From NCBI RefSeq assembly GCF_047345145.1, contig NZ_JBLFER010000002.1, forward strand, positions 744,001-808,000: a DNA stretch of 64,000 nucleotides, given 5' to 3'. This stretch comes from Maribacter_C sp047345145. Lineage in GTDB: Bacteria; Bacteroidota; Bacteroidia; Flavobacteriales; Flavobacteriaceae. Below, piece after piece: positions 46,001 through 53,250 of the stretch. Every line of letters starts with the position of its first letter. The first letter of the stretch is position 1. The notes under the pieces were generated by a model. It did not search any database and was not told the origin of the DNA. It saw only the letters and a list, made by a program, of their open reading frames with translations. Position numbers and translations under genes: made by a program.

Positions 46001-46190
46001 CCACAGCTCCTACGGTTGTTCCTTTAACTACAACGCTAGCACCAGACAAGGGGCCTTGGTCGTCTGTTACAGTTCCTGTAACTGTTGTTTGCGCATACAT
46101 GGATTGAGATCCAAAGAGTAGCGCCAAAACAAAGAAAAAGCCAAAAGCTCTAAATTTGCTTTGTTTCTTGAAATTTTGTTTCATAATCAA
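43089..46190 (-). CDS. SusC/RagA family TonB-linked outer-membrane transporter
   Basis: 1033 residues: signal peptide, a carboxypeptidase-regulatory-like domain (TVTGTVTDDQGPLSGASVVVKGTTVGAVAD), the TonB box-containing segment with VVVGYGTQRKADLTGAVGSI, a plug (VNITNRSGDPGAPISVRIRG, GVPIVQT, DVLKDAASTAIYGARAANGVIIVTTK) and a 22-strand barrel ending in an aromatic (IQVGWSVTFN). It imports a ligand caught by SusD. It is the first gene of the minus-strand operon, with a 90-nt leader from the operator/promoter at 46275-46306. Confidence 0.95.
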   Translation of the reverse strand: MIMKQNFKKQSKFRAFGFFFVLALLFGSQSMYAQTTVTGTVTDDQGPLSGASVVVKGTTVGAVADFDGNYSIDVPDGSNTLIFSYVGYSAQEVAIDGRSSINVVMQEDAQALSEVVVVGYGTQRKADLTGAVGSIGSSDIVSKPLTSPDQALAGTISGVNITNRSGDPGAPISVRIRGIGSPGVNDPLWVIDGVPIVQTTNITVNTSSTTDSNPLAGLNANDIKSIDVLKDAASTAIYGARAANGVIIVTTKRGTAGDAKVTYDGYVSNASTRDRIDVLNVEQFIDIQGQLGNDFSAFSGSPTVDWQDLVFKNGLVQNHNVTVSGGSEKANYFISGGYLDQEGIERQQAFTRYSFKANSDIKVGKRLKFGESILISQTDRQVQSEQGIFAGFGSAANAPYYQPFGDGSFGYNLIDPSTTGGASATNSLFNTDDRFTKTTIQTRKILANFYGELGIFDGLKLRTSLGADYNVGVGEYFTSTATLANQTGSSLLVSSRPIELTLTSAATLQYDKTFGDGDHNIGALFGFEQTKFRFDKVRLQGRDLFNENFASTGNAVAGANEADLWTLQGWLGRLTYNYQGKYLATFNMRRDATSRFAPGNRDQIFPSVSLGWRITDEDFFPESSAVNELKIRAGWGQSGNQFTGLNFAYLSAIDNNIRYVVGDDQGSVIAPAPTTFANEDLKWETSTQFDIGLDASFLDNKLSATIDYYNKTTDDVLLGFPLPFVSGFFLSADANIGQIKNSGIEFSFNYGDQIGDFNYNFGGNITTVKNEVTDLGPIPQIISGIGGQQTHRTIVGESLGHFYGYKTDGLYQNAAEVAAALPDANGTPSPGDVRFVDVNGDGQVNADDRTIIGNPFPGFFYGFNFNAEYKGLDFSVNFRGVGNKQVYNSARIGLEGYSGTGNFSTQVLDRWTSEGSTNSSSNPRLVANDPNGNNRFSDRWVEDAGYLRIQNIQLGYSLSQDKLRSWSKDFISNMRFYVGAQNLATFTKYTGYDPEVGRTQSFQKGDFTLATGQDGGASPFPRIIQVGWSVTFN

Positions 46191-46274
46191 ATAGTTTAAG
46201 TTAGTTAATTACTTAATAGGTGGTGTTGGGGTTGAAACAACACGTGAGCAAAAGCTGTATTCAAAATTCTTGTT

Positions 46275-46306
46275 CTATGATACACTATGCTACTGGGTCA
46301 AATTTA
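46275..46306 (-). promoter_or_regulatory. Promoter and operator of the SusC operon
   Basis: On the minus strand TAAATTTG (46299-46306) is a full TAnnTTTG -7 box. Five bases further lies GTAGCATAGTGTATCATAG (46275-46293), a site identical to one at the divergent promoter. It contains CATAG direct repeats with a 10-bp period. Placed over the transcription start, it would suit a repressor. No TTG at the usual -33 distance. Confidence 0.7.
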
Positions 46307-46554
46307 CTATAAAAATTGAAATATCATATACTTAAAGATAAAAAAAACTGTGCTTTTTTGGCAAGTTCTTCGAAATTCTTCCAAAAAATTATGTATTCCT
46401 CAAAGCGGAGCGCCTTAATTATGTACAAAAACACATAATTTGAACAAGTGAAGAAAGTATTTAAAATTTAATAAATTTAACTCCTTTTGATCTTTTTTTC
46501 TGATTAGAAATGGTATTTATATTTTAATTTTTAATAATTTATTAAATAATGTTT

Positions 46555-46585
46555 TACATTTGTATTGTAGCATAGTGTATCATAG
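46555..46585 (+). promoter_or_regulatory. Promoter and operator towards the alpha-galactosidase operon
   Basis: TACATTTG (46555-46562) is a full -7 box; after 4 bp comes GTAGCATAGTGTATCATAG (46567-46585), identical over 19 bp to the SusC-side operator in the same orientation relative to transcription. The chance of a perfect 19-mer and the same geometry on both sides is very small, so co-regulation is strongly supported. Confidence 0.72.
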
Positions 46586-46629
46586 CACTGTAATATTTGT
46601 TGAGTTAGTTTAGTAAGTTTGAGTAGCTA

Positions 46630-46661
46630 AAAAGCCAGGTGATACTAATTGCTTGGCTTTT
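46630..46661 (+). terminator. Leader hairpin, possible attenuator
   Basis: AAAAGCCAGG / CTTGGCTTTT forms a 10-bp stem with one G-U pair and a 12-nt loop, about 60 nt after the predicted start. Downstream bases are GGTTTAC, so the only U run is in the stem itself. It lies in the 270-nt leader before the alpha-galactosidase gene. Confidence 0.45.
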
Positions 46662-46752
46662 GGTTTACTGGCAACCTTGATTGTAGCTGAATATGATATC
46701 GAATTGAGACCAGTTGTAATAAATTGTAATTATCTTAATATATTTTTTATTC

Positions 46753-46769
46753 TAGCATAGAATATCATA
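46753..46769 (+). promoter_or_regulatory. Third, diverged operator copy
   Basis: TAGCATAGAATATCATA matches the 19-bp operator at 15 of 17 positions, same orientation as the site at 46567, 62 bp before the ATG. An AT-rich TATATTTT lies a few bases upstream, near the TAnnTTTG consensus, so a second promoter here is possible. Confidence 0.55.
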
Positions 46770-46831
46770 AATTAGGAATTTTGGAACTAGGTTTCATTCC
46801 CATTTTTTAATGACTTTCAAAAAAACTGTAA

Positions 46832-48598
46832 ATGATAAGTACCTCGGCTCTGGCAGTATTAGACGTTGTGATTGAAGGCGTAAATTCGAATGTAGATATT
46901 TCATTGAAACCTATACCTTCAAAAGAGGGGATTGTTCTTTACGATCTTGAGATAGATACTAAAGAACCTCTCTATTTAGACCCTATAAAGCTTACATGGA
47001 AAATACCGGGTATTAACGTTAAGGGAGTTTGGAAACCTACAACTGATTTTGCTAAACGCATTCAAGCAGATTGGGAGTTGGATCATATGGAATCTAGAAT
47101 CTCAATCGATGCTCCAGTAATTGCTTTATTCGGAAATGACGATCGTAATGTGATGACTTTTGCCTGCTCTAACGCAATCAATACTTTAGAAATGAATGCT
47201 CGACTTCGTGAAGAGGACAATCACTTCTATTGTCACATGACTTTTTTCTCAGAACAAGAACAGCTAATTCAAAATTTTAAGGCCCAACTTCGCATTGATT
47301 TTAGAAACCTTCATTTTTCAGATTGTTTGAGGGATGTCTCAAAATGGTGGGAAACTTTTGAAGAATTGAAACCTACTTCAGTTCCTGATATTGCAAAGAA
47401 ACCTGTTTATTCAACTTGGTATCAATTTCATCAAAACTTAAGAGAAGAAACCCTAGTGCAAGAATGCAAGATTGCGCATGAAATAGGTTATGAAGCTATA
47501 ATCATTGATGATGGTTGGCAGACCAATGACTCTAACCGCGGATACGATTATACGGGAGATTGGCAGCCAGAAAGGTTCCCAGAGATGGCTAGTTTGATTA
47601 AGAATATTAAGGCAACTGGAATGAAAGCTGCCATCTGGTACTCTGTTCCTTTCTGTGGAAAAAAATCAAAAGCATACCAAGATTTTAAAGGAAAGTTTTT
47701 AACTGAAGAACATCGTTGGGCTCCCGTTTTTGATCCCCGTTATCCTGAGGTTCGTGAGCATTTAATTGGTTTATATACCAATGCTTTAAACGCTTGGAAT
47801 TTAGACGGATTCAAACTTGATTTTATTGATGACTTTCATATCTATGAATCTACTCCTTTAGGAAAGAAAGACGGACGTGATTATGCATCGATCAATGAGG
47901 CTGTTGATCGCTTGTTAACTGATGTTATCACCCGTCTTAAAGCTATTAAGTCAGATATTTTTATCGAGTTTCGTCAAAAATATACAGGTCCTGCAATGCG
48001 AAAATATGGCAACATGTTTCGTGCTTTTGATTGCCCAGGTGATGCAGTTATGAATCGTGTTCGAATTGCAGATATCAGAATGCTCTGTGGCAATACAGCT
48101 CCTCATGCTGACATGATTACATGGCATAATGACGAAGAAGTTGAGGTTGCTGCCTTGCAATTAATCAATACGCTTTTTGGTGTTCCGCAATTATCTATCA
48201 TGCTAAATGATGCCCCTCACACGCATATTGAAATGATAGCGTTTTATACCCAATATTGGAATGAAAATAGAGACACTTTATTAAACGGTTATTTTGTGCC
48301 TTCAAAACCTTTAGCTAATTATCCTACCCAACGTGTTTCAAAAGAGGGTAAAACCATTATTGGTGTTTATGAGGAATATGTAACTACTTTAGAAAATGCA
48401 GATAATTCCATTCATATTCATAATGCGCAAATAGCAAATCATATTGTGATTAGAAACACAAAGGACTTTGGGAATTATCAATGTCAGGTTTACGATTGTC
48501 GAGGCAATATAATTTCCGAATCTATGCTTGCGTTTGAAAAAGGACTTCTCGAAATTGCCATTCCGCCTTGCGGGATTTTAATTGCTGAAAAAAGTTAA
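46832..48598 (+). CDS. GH36-like alpha-galactosidase
   Basis: 588 residues. A beta-sandwich N-domain (1-200) precedes a TIM barrel with VYSTWYQFHQNL, IIIDDGWQTNDSNRGYDYTGDW, AAIWYSVPF and GFKLDFIDDF, where Asp330 is at the GH36 nucleophile position (KxD). The acid/base is probably one of the Asp residues in RAFDCPGDA (400 or 404). A C-terminal beta domain ends the chain. No signal peptide, so it acts in the cytoplasm on an imported galactoside. The adjacent acetyltransferase and symporter form an operon with it. Exact substrate not determined. Confidence 0.85.
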   Translation: MISTSALAVLDVVIEGVNSNVDISLKPIPSKEGIVLYDLEIDTKEPLYLDPIKLTWKIPGINVKGVWKPTTDFAKRIQADWELDHMESRISIDAPVIALFGNDDRNVMTFACSNAINTLEMNARLREEDNHFYCHMTFFSEQEQLIQNFKAQLRIDFRNLHFSDCLRDVSKWWETFEELKPTSVPDIAKKPVYSTWYQFHQNLREETLVQECKIAHEIGYEAIIIDDGWQTNDSNRGYDYTGDWQPERFPEMASLIKNIKATGMKAAIWYSVPFCGKKSKAYQDFKGKFLTEEHRWAPVFDPRYPEVREHLIGLYTNALNAWNLDGFKLDFIDDFHIYESTPLGKKDGRDYASINEAVDRLLTDVITRLKAIKSDIFIEFRQKYTGPAMRKYGNMFRAFDCPGDAVMNRVRIADIRMLCGNTAPHADMITWHNDEEVEVAALQLINTLFGVPQLSIMLNDAPHTHIEMIAFYTQYWNENRDTLLNGYFVPSKPLANYPTQRVSKEGKTIIGVYEEYVTTLENADNSIHIHNAQIANHIVIRNTKDFGNYQCQVYDCRGNIISESMLAFEKGLLEIAIPPCGILIAEKS

Positions 48599-48610
48599 AA
48601 ACTTATTATC

Positions 48611-49171
48611 ATGACGGAAAAAGAGAAAATGGTCCAAGGCCTACCTTATAATCCTCATGATAAAGAATTGCGAAAAGCGAGAACAAGAGCAAGGCAAATA
48701 CTTCGAACCATTTCTGAAATTCCTGAAGACAAAGAACGACAGCGGAAACACTTCTTTAAAGAGCTTTTTGCTGAAACCGGGCAAAGATTCCTAATTGAAA
48801 ATCCTTTTATTTGTGACTACGGGAGTAACATTTTTTGGGGAGAAAATGCGTACGCAAACTTTGGATGTATTATATTAGACGCTGCACCTGTTTATATTGG
48901 CAAAAACGTAATGTTAGCTCCAGCAGTCAAAATTTTTACTGCCACACATCCTCTTGAATATAAAGAGCGCAATTCAGGAATCGAATTTGCAAAAGAGATT
49001 CGAATTGGAGATAATGTATGGATTGGTGGTGGGGCAATTATAAACCCAGGTGTGACGATAGGCAATAATAGTGTCATTGGTTCAGGAAGTGTTGTTACCA
49101 AAGACATTCCTGAAAATGTCGTTGCCGCTGGTAACCCATGTCGGGTCATAAAGGAGATTAACAATTCATAA
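48611..49171 (+). CDS. Maltose/galactoside O-acetyltransferase (left-handed beta-helix)
   Basis: 186 residues with an N-terminal Mac domain (MVQGLPYNPHDKELRKARTRARQ) and hexapeptide repeats (YIGKNVMLAPAVKIFTATHP, IRIGDNVWIGGGAIINPGVTIGNNSVIGSGSVV), including the TATHP motif with the catalytic His. Acetyl-CoA is the donor; the acceptor would be a sugar handled by the operon. It is 12 bp after the alpha-galactosidase gene and 21 bp before the symporter gene. Confidence 0.9.
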   Translation: MTEKEKMVQGLPYNPHDKELRKARTRARQILRTISEIPEDKERQRKHFFKELFAETGQRFLIENPFICDYGSNIFWGENAYANFGCIILDAAPVYIGKNVMLAPAVKIFTATHPLEYKERNSGIEFAKEIRIGDNVWIGGGAIINPGVTIGNNSVIGSGSVVTKDIPENVVAAGNPCRVIKEINNS

Positions 49172-49192
49172 CCAACTAACAAACAATACAAT

Positions 49193-50845
49193 ATGCTTGC
49201 AATTCTTAGTTTTATAGGCTTTACTGCTCTCGTGGCTGGTGTAGCCTGGTATTCTACTCGTGGTACAAATGAAAATACAGCTGATGGTTATTATCTTGGA
49301 GGGCGTAGTTTGGGAGCACTCACAATTGCGGGTTCGCTGCTGTTAACCAATCTATCTGCAGAGCAAATAGTAGGTTTAAATGGACAAGCTTTTTCTGAAG
49401 GTATTTTGGTAATGGCTTGGGAGACTCTTGCGGCCATCGCAATGGTAATTACGGCAGTTTGGTTTTTACCAAAATACATGAACAAAGGAATTACCACTAT
49501 TCCCGAATTTATTGAAGGTCGTTTTGATGAAAATACAAAGGCAATTCTTTCAGTTTTGTTTCTAATTGCTTTTGGTATAGTGTTGTTGCCGACCATTTTG
49601 TATGCAGGCTCTAAGGCATTTATTACTATGTTCGAATTACCGGAGACTCTCGGAGTTTCTGAAACTGCTGCTTATTGGATTTGTGTTTGGAGTATCGGTT
49701 TAATCGGAATTATTTATGCAATTTATGGCGGACTTAAGGCGGTAGCAGTTTCTGACCTTGTTAATGCCATTGGCTTATTAATCGGAGGACTACTTATTCC
49801 TTATTTCGGTTTAACCATGATAAGTGATGATGGCAGTATTTCTGGTGGTATTTCAAAATTATGGATAGAGAATCAAGATAAATTTGATGTCACAGGCGAT
49901 GTAACATCTTCCATTCCAGTTGGTACGATTTTTACAGGAATGATGATAGCACAAATGTATTATTGGGGTACGAATCAGTCTATATTGCAACGTGTATTTG
50001 GAGCTAAAAGTTTAGCTGAAGGCCAGAAAGGTATGATGCTAGCGGCCTTTGTAAAATTCTTGATTCCCGTTATTGTGGTATTGCCTGGTATTATTGCATA
50101 TAATATGTTTGGTTCTGAATTGACCGATGCAGATGCCTCCTATCCTGAGTTGGTTCGAAGAGTTTTACCGGGTAGCCTTTTAGGTTTCTTTGCAGCCGTT
50201 TTATTTGGAGCGATATTAAGTTCATTCAATAGTCTATTAAATAGTAGTGCTACCTTATTTGGTTTTGACTTGTACAAGAAATTTTTTAATCGTGGAGCAA
50301 CCGAGCAAACAGCAGTAAAGGCAGGAAAGCGTTTTGGCCTTGGCCTAGCTATAGTCTCTATGTCAATAGCACCTTTTATTCGCTATGCACCTGACGGATT
50401 ATTCTCCTACATTCAGCAGGCCTTAGGTAGTTTGAGTGTTCCGATTTTGGCTGTCGTTATTATTGGTATTCTTACTAAGAAAGTACCCGCTATTGGCGCC
50501 AAAATTGTTTTAATAGGCGGTGTGCTAATGTACTTGATTAGCTTACTTGGATTGGGACCAAATATGGTGAAATCTGCATTAGCGAAGGCTGAAGCGGATG
50601 GCATTACCGATGCCGCTCAATTAGCAGTTATAGAGGCGGAAGCTTACCCGCACTTTTTACATATTATGGGTATTCTGTTTGTAATAAACATCATAATAAT
50701 GCTTGTTGTAGGTGCCGTCAAACCAAAAACTGATGAATATGTACCTCATGTTACAGATGCTATTGACACCACACCTTGGAAGTATGCTACTGTGGTAGGG
50801 ATATTAATCACGCTGTTGGTTTTAAGTACCTATCTGATTTTCTAA
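49193..50845 (+). CDS. Sodium/solute symporter (SSS family, SGLT-like)
   Basis: 550 residues with about 13-14 membrane helices. Diagnostic stretches: DGYYLGGRSLGALTIAGSLLLTNLSAEQIVGLNG in the first helices (Na+ site region), IYGGLKAVAVSDLVN and MIAQMYYWGTNQSILQRVFGAKSLAEGQKG, the SSS signature. It would bring in the sugar or glycoside for the cytoplasmic alpha-galactosidase, driven by sodium. Last gene of the operon, closed by a terminator. Confidence 0.92.
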   Translation: MLAILSFIGFTALVAGVAWYSTRGTNENTADGYYLGGRSLGALTIAGSLLLTNLSAEQIVGLNGQAFSEGILVMAWETLAAIAMVITAVWFLPKYMNKGITTIPEFIEGRFDENTKAILSVLFLIAFGIVLLPTILYAGSKAFITMFELPETLGVSETAAYWICVWSIGLIGIIYAIYGGLKAVAVSDLVNAIGLLIGGLLIPYFGLTMISDDGSISGGISKLWIENQDKFDVTGDVTSSIPVGTIFTGMMIAQMYYWGTNQSILQRVFGAKSLAEGQKGMMLAAFVKFLIPVIVVLPGIIAYNMFGSELTDADASYPELVRRVLPGSLLGFFAAVLFGAILSSFNSLLNSSATLFGFDLYKKFFNRGATEQTAVKAGKRFGLGLAIVSMSIAPFIRYAPDGLFSYIQQALGSLSVPILAVVIIGILTKKVPAIGAKIVLIGGVLMYLISLLGLGPNMVKSALAKAEADGITDAAQLAVIEAEAYPHFLHIMGILFVINIIIMLVVGAVKPKTDEYVPHVTDAIDTTPWKYATVVGILITLLVLSTYLIF

Positions 50846-50876
50846 AAGTGTTTTTACTCCTTAGGATGAAAAAAAT

Positions 50877-50909
50877 AAAAAAGCTTCCCAAATTTTAGGA
50901 AGCTTTTTT
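50877..50909. terminator. Bidirectional intrinsic terminator
   Basis: A perfect 12-bp stem AAAAAAGCTTCC / GGAAGCTTTTTT with a 9-nt loop between convergent genes. Both strands have a T run at the base, so it can end the symporter operon and the histone-deacetylase-like gene alike. Confidence 0.88.
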
Positions 50910-50922
50910 ATGGGACAAGTTT

Positions 50923-51825
50923 TTAAAAATAAATCTGCTGCGCCAACCGAAACGTATTCGCATGCGCATCAACAATAGTTTTAATATCTGGGGAATAGCC
51001 ACCACCCATACTACATTGTACCGGAATTTGAAGTTTGTAACAAGTTTCTAAAACAAATGCATCACGTTGTTTACAGCCTTCAATAGTCATTCCTAAAGTC
51101 CCCAGCTTATCTGTTTCAATGACATCGACGCCAGAGAGGTAAAAGATGAAATCTGGTTTTTCCTGTTCGATTAACTTCGGAAGTGTTTCCTTTAAAATGG
51201 ACAAATACCTAGCATCATCTGTCCCTTTTTCAAGAGGAATATCCAAATCGGATTGTTCTTTTTTAAAAGGATAATTGCTCGCTCCATGCATCGAAAAAGT
51301 AAAAACAGAAGCATCGTTTTGAAAGATTTCAGCTGTGCCGTTGCCTTGGTGCACATCTAAATCAACAATCAGAATTTTTTTAGCCAATCCCTTAGCCTGA
51401 AGATATCTTGCACCAATCGCTTGGTCATTCAGCATGCAAAAAGCTTCCCCACGATTGGTGTACGCATGATGAGTACCTCCGGCGATATTCATGGCAATGC
51501 CATGTTCTTGGGCATATTCGCAACCTTTTAGTGTGCCGTCAGCAATAATACGTTCACGTTCTACCAAATCTTCTGTCAAGGGGAAACCAATTTTTCGAGC
51601 TTCTTTTGGCGGAATTTTAATATTCAACAAATCGTAAAAATACTCAGGGTCATGAGCGGCAACGATGTATTTGTCATTGGGTATTTCAGGCTCAAAAAAG
51701 TTTACAGGTTCACAAGTGCCTTCGTGTAAGAGTTGCTTGGGCAATAAATCATACTTCAACATCGGAAAACGATGTCCGTCTGGCAGATGGTGTTTGTAGA
51801 TGGGATGGTAGGCAATCTTTAACAT
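50923..51825 (-). CDS. Histone deacetylase/acetoin-utilisation family hydrolase
   Basis: 300 residues from the ATG at 51825 (MLKIAYHPIYKHHLPDGHRFPM is the domain start; a longer frame to 51864 is not needed). Zinc-binding deacetylase fold: GGTHHAYTNRGEAFC with the catalytic His pair, LIVDLDVHQGNGT with the metal Asp and His, SGVDVIETDKLG with the second metal Asp. It hydrolyses N-acetyl groups on small amines or protein lysines; the substrate is not indicated by neighbours. Single-gene unit in front of the terminator. Confidence 0.9.
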   Translation of the reverse strand: MLKIAYHPIYKHHLPDGHRFPMLKYDLLPKQLLHEGTCEPVNFFEPEIPNDKYIVAAHDPEYFYDLLNIKIPPKEARKIGFPLTEDLVERERIIADGTLKGCEYAQEHGIAMNIAGGTHHAYTNRGEAFCMLNDQAIGARYLQAKGLAKKILIVDLDVHQGNGTAEIFQNDASVFTFSMHGASNYPFKKEQSDLDIPLEKGTDDARYLSILKETLPKLIEQEKPDFIFYLSGVDVIETDKLGTLGMTIEGCKQRDAFVLETCYKLQIPVQCSMGGGYSPDIKTIVDAHANTFRLAQQIYF

Positions 51826-51844
51826 GAAGCAAAGATAAACCCAA

Positions 51845-51978
51845 ACGTCTTTACGAGGAGGCACGACGAAGTAATCTGTTTATTTCTGGTGCTTGTGTTT
51901 CAATGAAACAGATTGCTTCGTTGCTGTAACCCTTATAGTTTAGTCAGTCATTGTAGCAGCTCCTCGCAAAGACCGTTG
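51845..51978. repeat. Interspersed inverted-repeat element, copy 1
   Basis: The ends ACGTCTTTACGAGGAG and CTCCTCGCAAAGACCGT are inverted, and the inner arms GACGAAGTAATCTGTTT and AAACAGATTGCTTCGTTGC pair as well. A related copy is at 58884-59040. Elements starting GCGAGGAGGCACGACGAAG with internal CAGATTGCTTCG are, to my knowledge, frequent between genes of Flavobacteriaceae. Confidence 0.65.
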
Positions 51979-52023
51979 AGGTGATTTTTTATTGTTTCAA
52001 CTTCGTGCCTCGTACTTCACTCC

Positions 52024-52095
52024 TCAGGGAAAACCCTGAATTTTCTTTTTCATGGAATACCCTGAAGGATATCCTATTCGTATTCAGCAACTTGC
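52024..52095 (+). promoter_or_regulatory. Paired-palindrome promoter A
   Basis: Box 1 TCAGGGAAAACCCTGA (52024-52039), box 2 TCATGGAATACCCTGA (52050-52065, one half-site altered), start-to-start distance 26 bp. CAACTTGC (52088-52095) begins 23 bp after box 2 and lies 30 bp before the ATG. Same layout as three other promoters in this window. Confidence 0.7.
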
Positions 52096-52124
52096 AACTC
52101 TAAATAACTAGAAATACTAGAACC

Positions 52125-52370
52125 ATGAAAACTTCAATCGTATTGCTCGCTTTAATTGTTATAAACACTTCCGCCTTACTATCAGAACCATTAGCTAGTT
52201 TGGTGAAAGGGGTAAACCCTTGGCTTTTAGTCGCTCTTGAATTCGTATTACTTCTTATTTTTTATATAAACACCCAATTAAAAGGACTGCATGAAATTTC
52301 TAGAATAGACCTCAGCGGATTCGAACTTTTTGTTGTCAAACCAAAGGACAAAACTCAGGGTTTTCCCTGA
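52125..52370 (+). CDS. Small membrane protein of the palindrome regulon
   Basis: 81 residues with two hydrophobic segments (about 3-20 and 32-50: WLLVALEFVLLLIFYI), then a charged cytoplasmic-like tail ending KPKDKTQGFP. Start at the ATG 30 bp after the conserved promoter box, in agreement with the other members. Its stop codon is formed by the last bases of the first palindrome of promoter B, so the end of the gene and the next promoter are fused. No family recognised; two short helices could suit a regulator of a membrane sensor. Confidence 0.65.
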   Translation: MKTSIVLLALIVINTSALLSEPLASLVKGVNPWLLVALEFVLLLIFYINTQLKGLHEISRIDLSGFELFVVKPKDKTQGFP

Positions 52371-52426
52371 GTTTTTTATTTCAGGGAAAACCCTGAATAA
52401 ATGGTAAAACAGAATTGCAACCTTGC
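52355..52426 (+). promoter_or_regulatory. Paired-palindrome promoter B
   Basis: TCAGGGTTTTCCCTGA (52355-52370) and TCAGGGAAAACCCTGA (52381-52396), 26 bp start to start; AACCTTGC (52419-52426) begins 23 bp after box 2, and the ATG at 52456 follows 30 bp later. Box 1 overlaps the end of the upstream gene. Confidence 0.75.
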
Positions 52427-52455
52427 ATCAAGAAACAATAAGATTTTATAATAGT

Positions 52456-53235
52456 ATGAAAACGATACAAATAAATAGCATCATATTCTTCTTCATTAGC
52501 ATGTCAATTGTGTCTTGTCAAACGTCACAAGACTCCAAAGTACTTGCAGTACAAGGCGAGTATTCGCTAACTAAAAATCATTTGGAAAAACATTTGTCGG
52601 ACCTAAGTGCCGCAGGCGAACTATCAAAAGAAGAAATACAAAGTGAAAAACTACTCTTGATAGCGATGTTTAAAGAAGCTCCTGAGGAAATCTTGGCGAG
52701 CTTAGAAGAAACACATACAATGCCTCCGACTCCAAACCCAACACCTGACCCCGCACCAAATCCTGCTTCTTCAAATTTAGCTGCGGGTCATCAACAAGTC
52801 AGAGCTGCTTTAGGTACTGATATCGGGCAAATGCAATTCGATACAGAAAAAGCACAGCAGTTTAGAACTTTTATGGCAAACTCACTTTTGAGTTCAGGCA
52901 GTTCTAGTGGAGATGGCAGCGGGGGTAGGAGTGCTAGCAACAAAATACAGTTTTGTGCAGATGGTTCATATGTGGAATACCGTTCAGCACATCTTGGTAT
53001 ATCTGTACCCGGTATGGACGCCAGTGGCTATGATGAAGACCAAATACCGGGCTATTGGGAAGTTGCTGCTTTACCCAATGGTATGCAAATAATTCTGCTA
53101 TACAGCACACATCATTTAATGTTAGAAGATTACCCCACTGGGCTACTCCCTTTTTTCGTAGGGCAATATGCGCAAGACTTTGTGGCATTGCCCAATGGTG
53201 ATGGGTTTAGCCGAACGATGAACTATTGTAATTAA
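52456..53235 (+). CDS. Lipoprotein of unknown function (regulon B)
   Basis: 259 residues from the ATG at 52456. The frame is open further up to a TTG at 52423, but that would lie in the promoter box. Lipidated Cys21 in SMSIVSCQTS, a helical 70-residue stalk, a Pro-rich linker (PPTPNPTPDPAPNPA), a Ser/Gly-rich hinge (SSGSSSGDGSGG) and a C-terminal domain of about 90 residues with FCADGSYVEYRSAHLG and ALPNGMQIILLYSTHH, two Cys residues near its ends. Surface display is likely. Co-transcribed with the Kelch-like lipoprotein 15 bp downstream. Confidence 0.78.
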   Translation: MKTIQINSIIFFFISMSIVSCQTSQDSKVLAVQGEYSLTKNHLEKHLSDLSAAGELSKEEIQSEKLLLIAMFKEAPEEILASLEETHTMPPTPNPTPDPAPNPASSNLAAGHQQVRAALGTDIGQMQFDTEKAQQFRTFMANSLLSSGSSSGDGSGGRSASNKIQFCADGSYVEYRSAHLGISVPGMDASGYDEDQIPGYWEVAALPNGMQIILLYSTHHLMLEDYPTGLLPFFVGQYAQDFVALPNGDGFSRTMNYCN

Positions 53236-53250
53236 ATCAAAATTTTAAAA

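Noticed and set aside
46310..46330. AATATCATATACT as a fourth operator copy
   Set aside because: Only half of the operator is matched, and the AT-rich setting makes such a match likely by chance.
52423..52455. TTG start extending the regulon B lipoprotein by 11 residues
   Set aside because: It overlaps the conserved promoter box and would displace the lipoprotein signal from the N-terminus.
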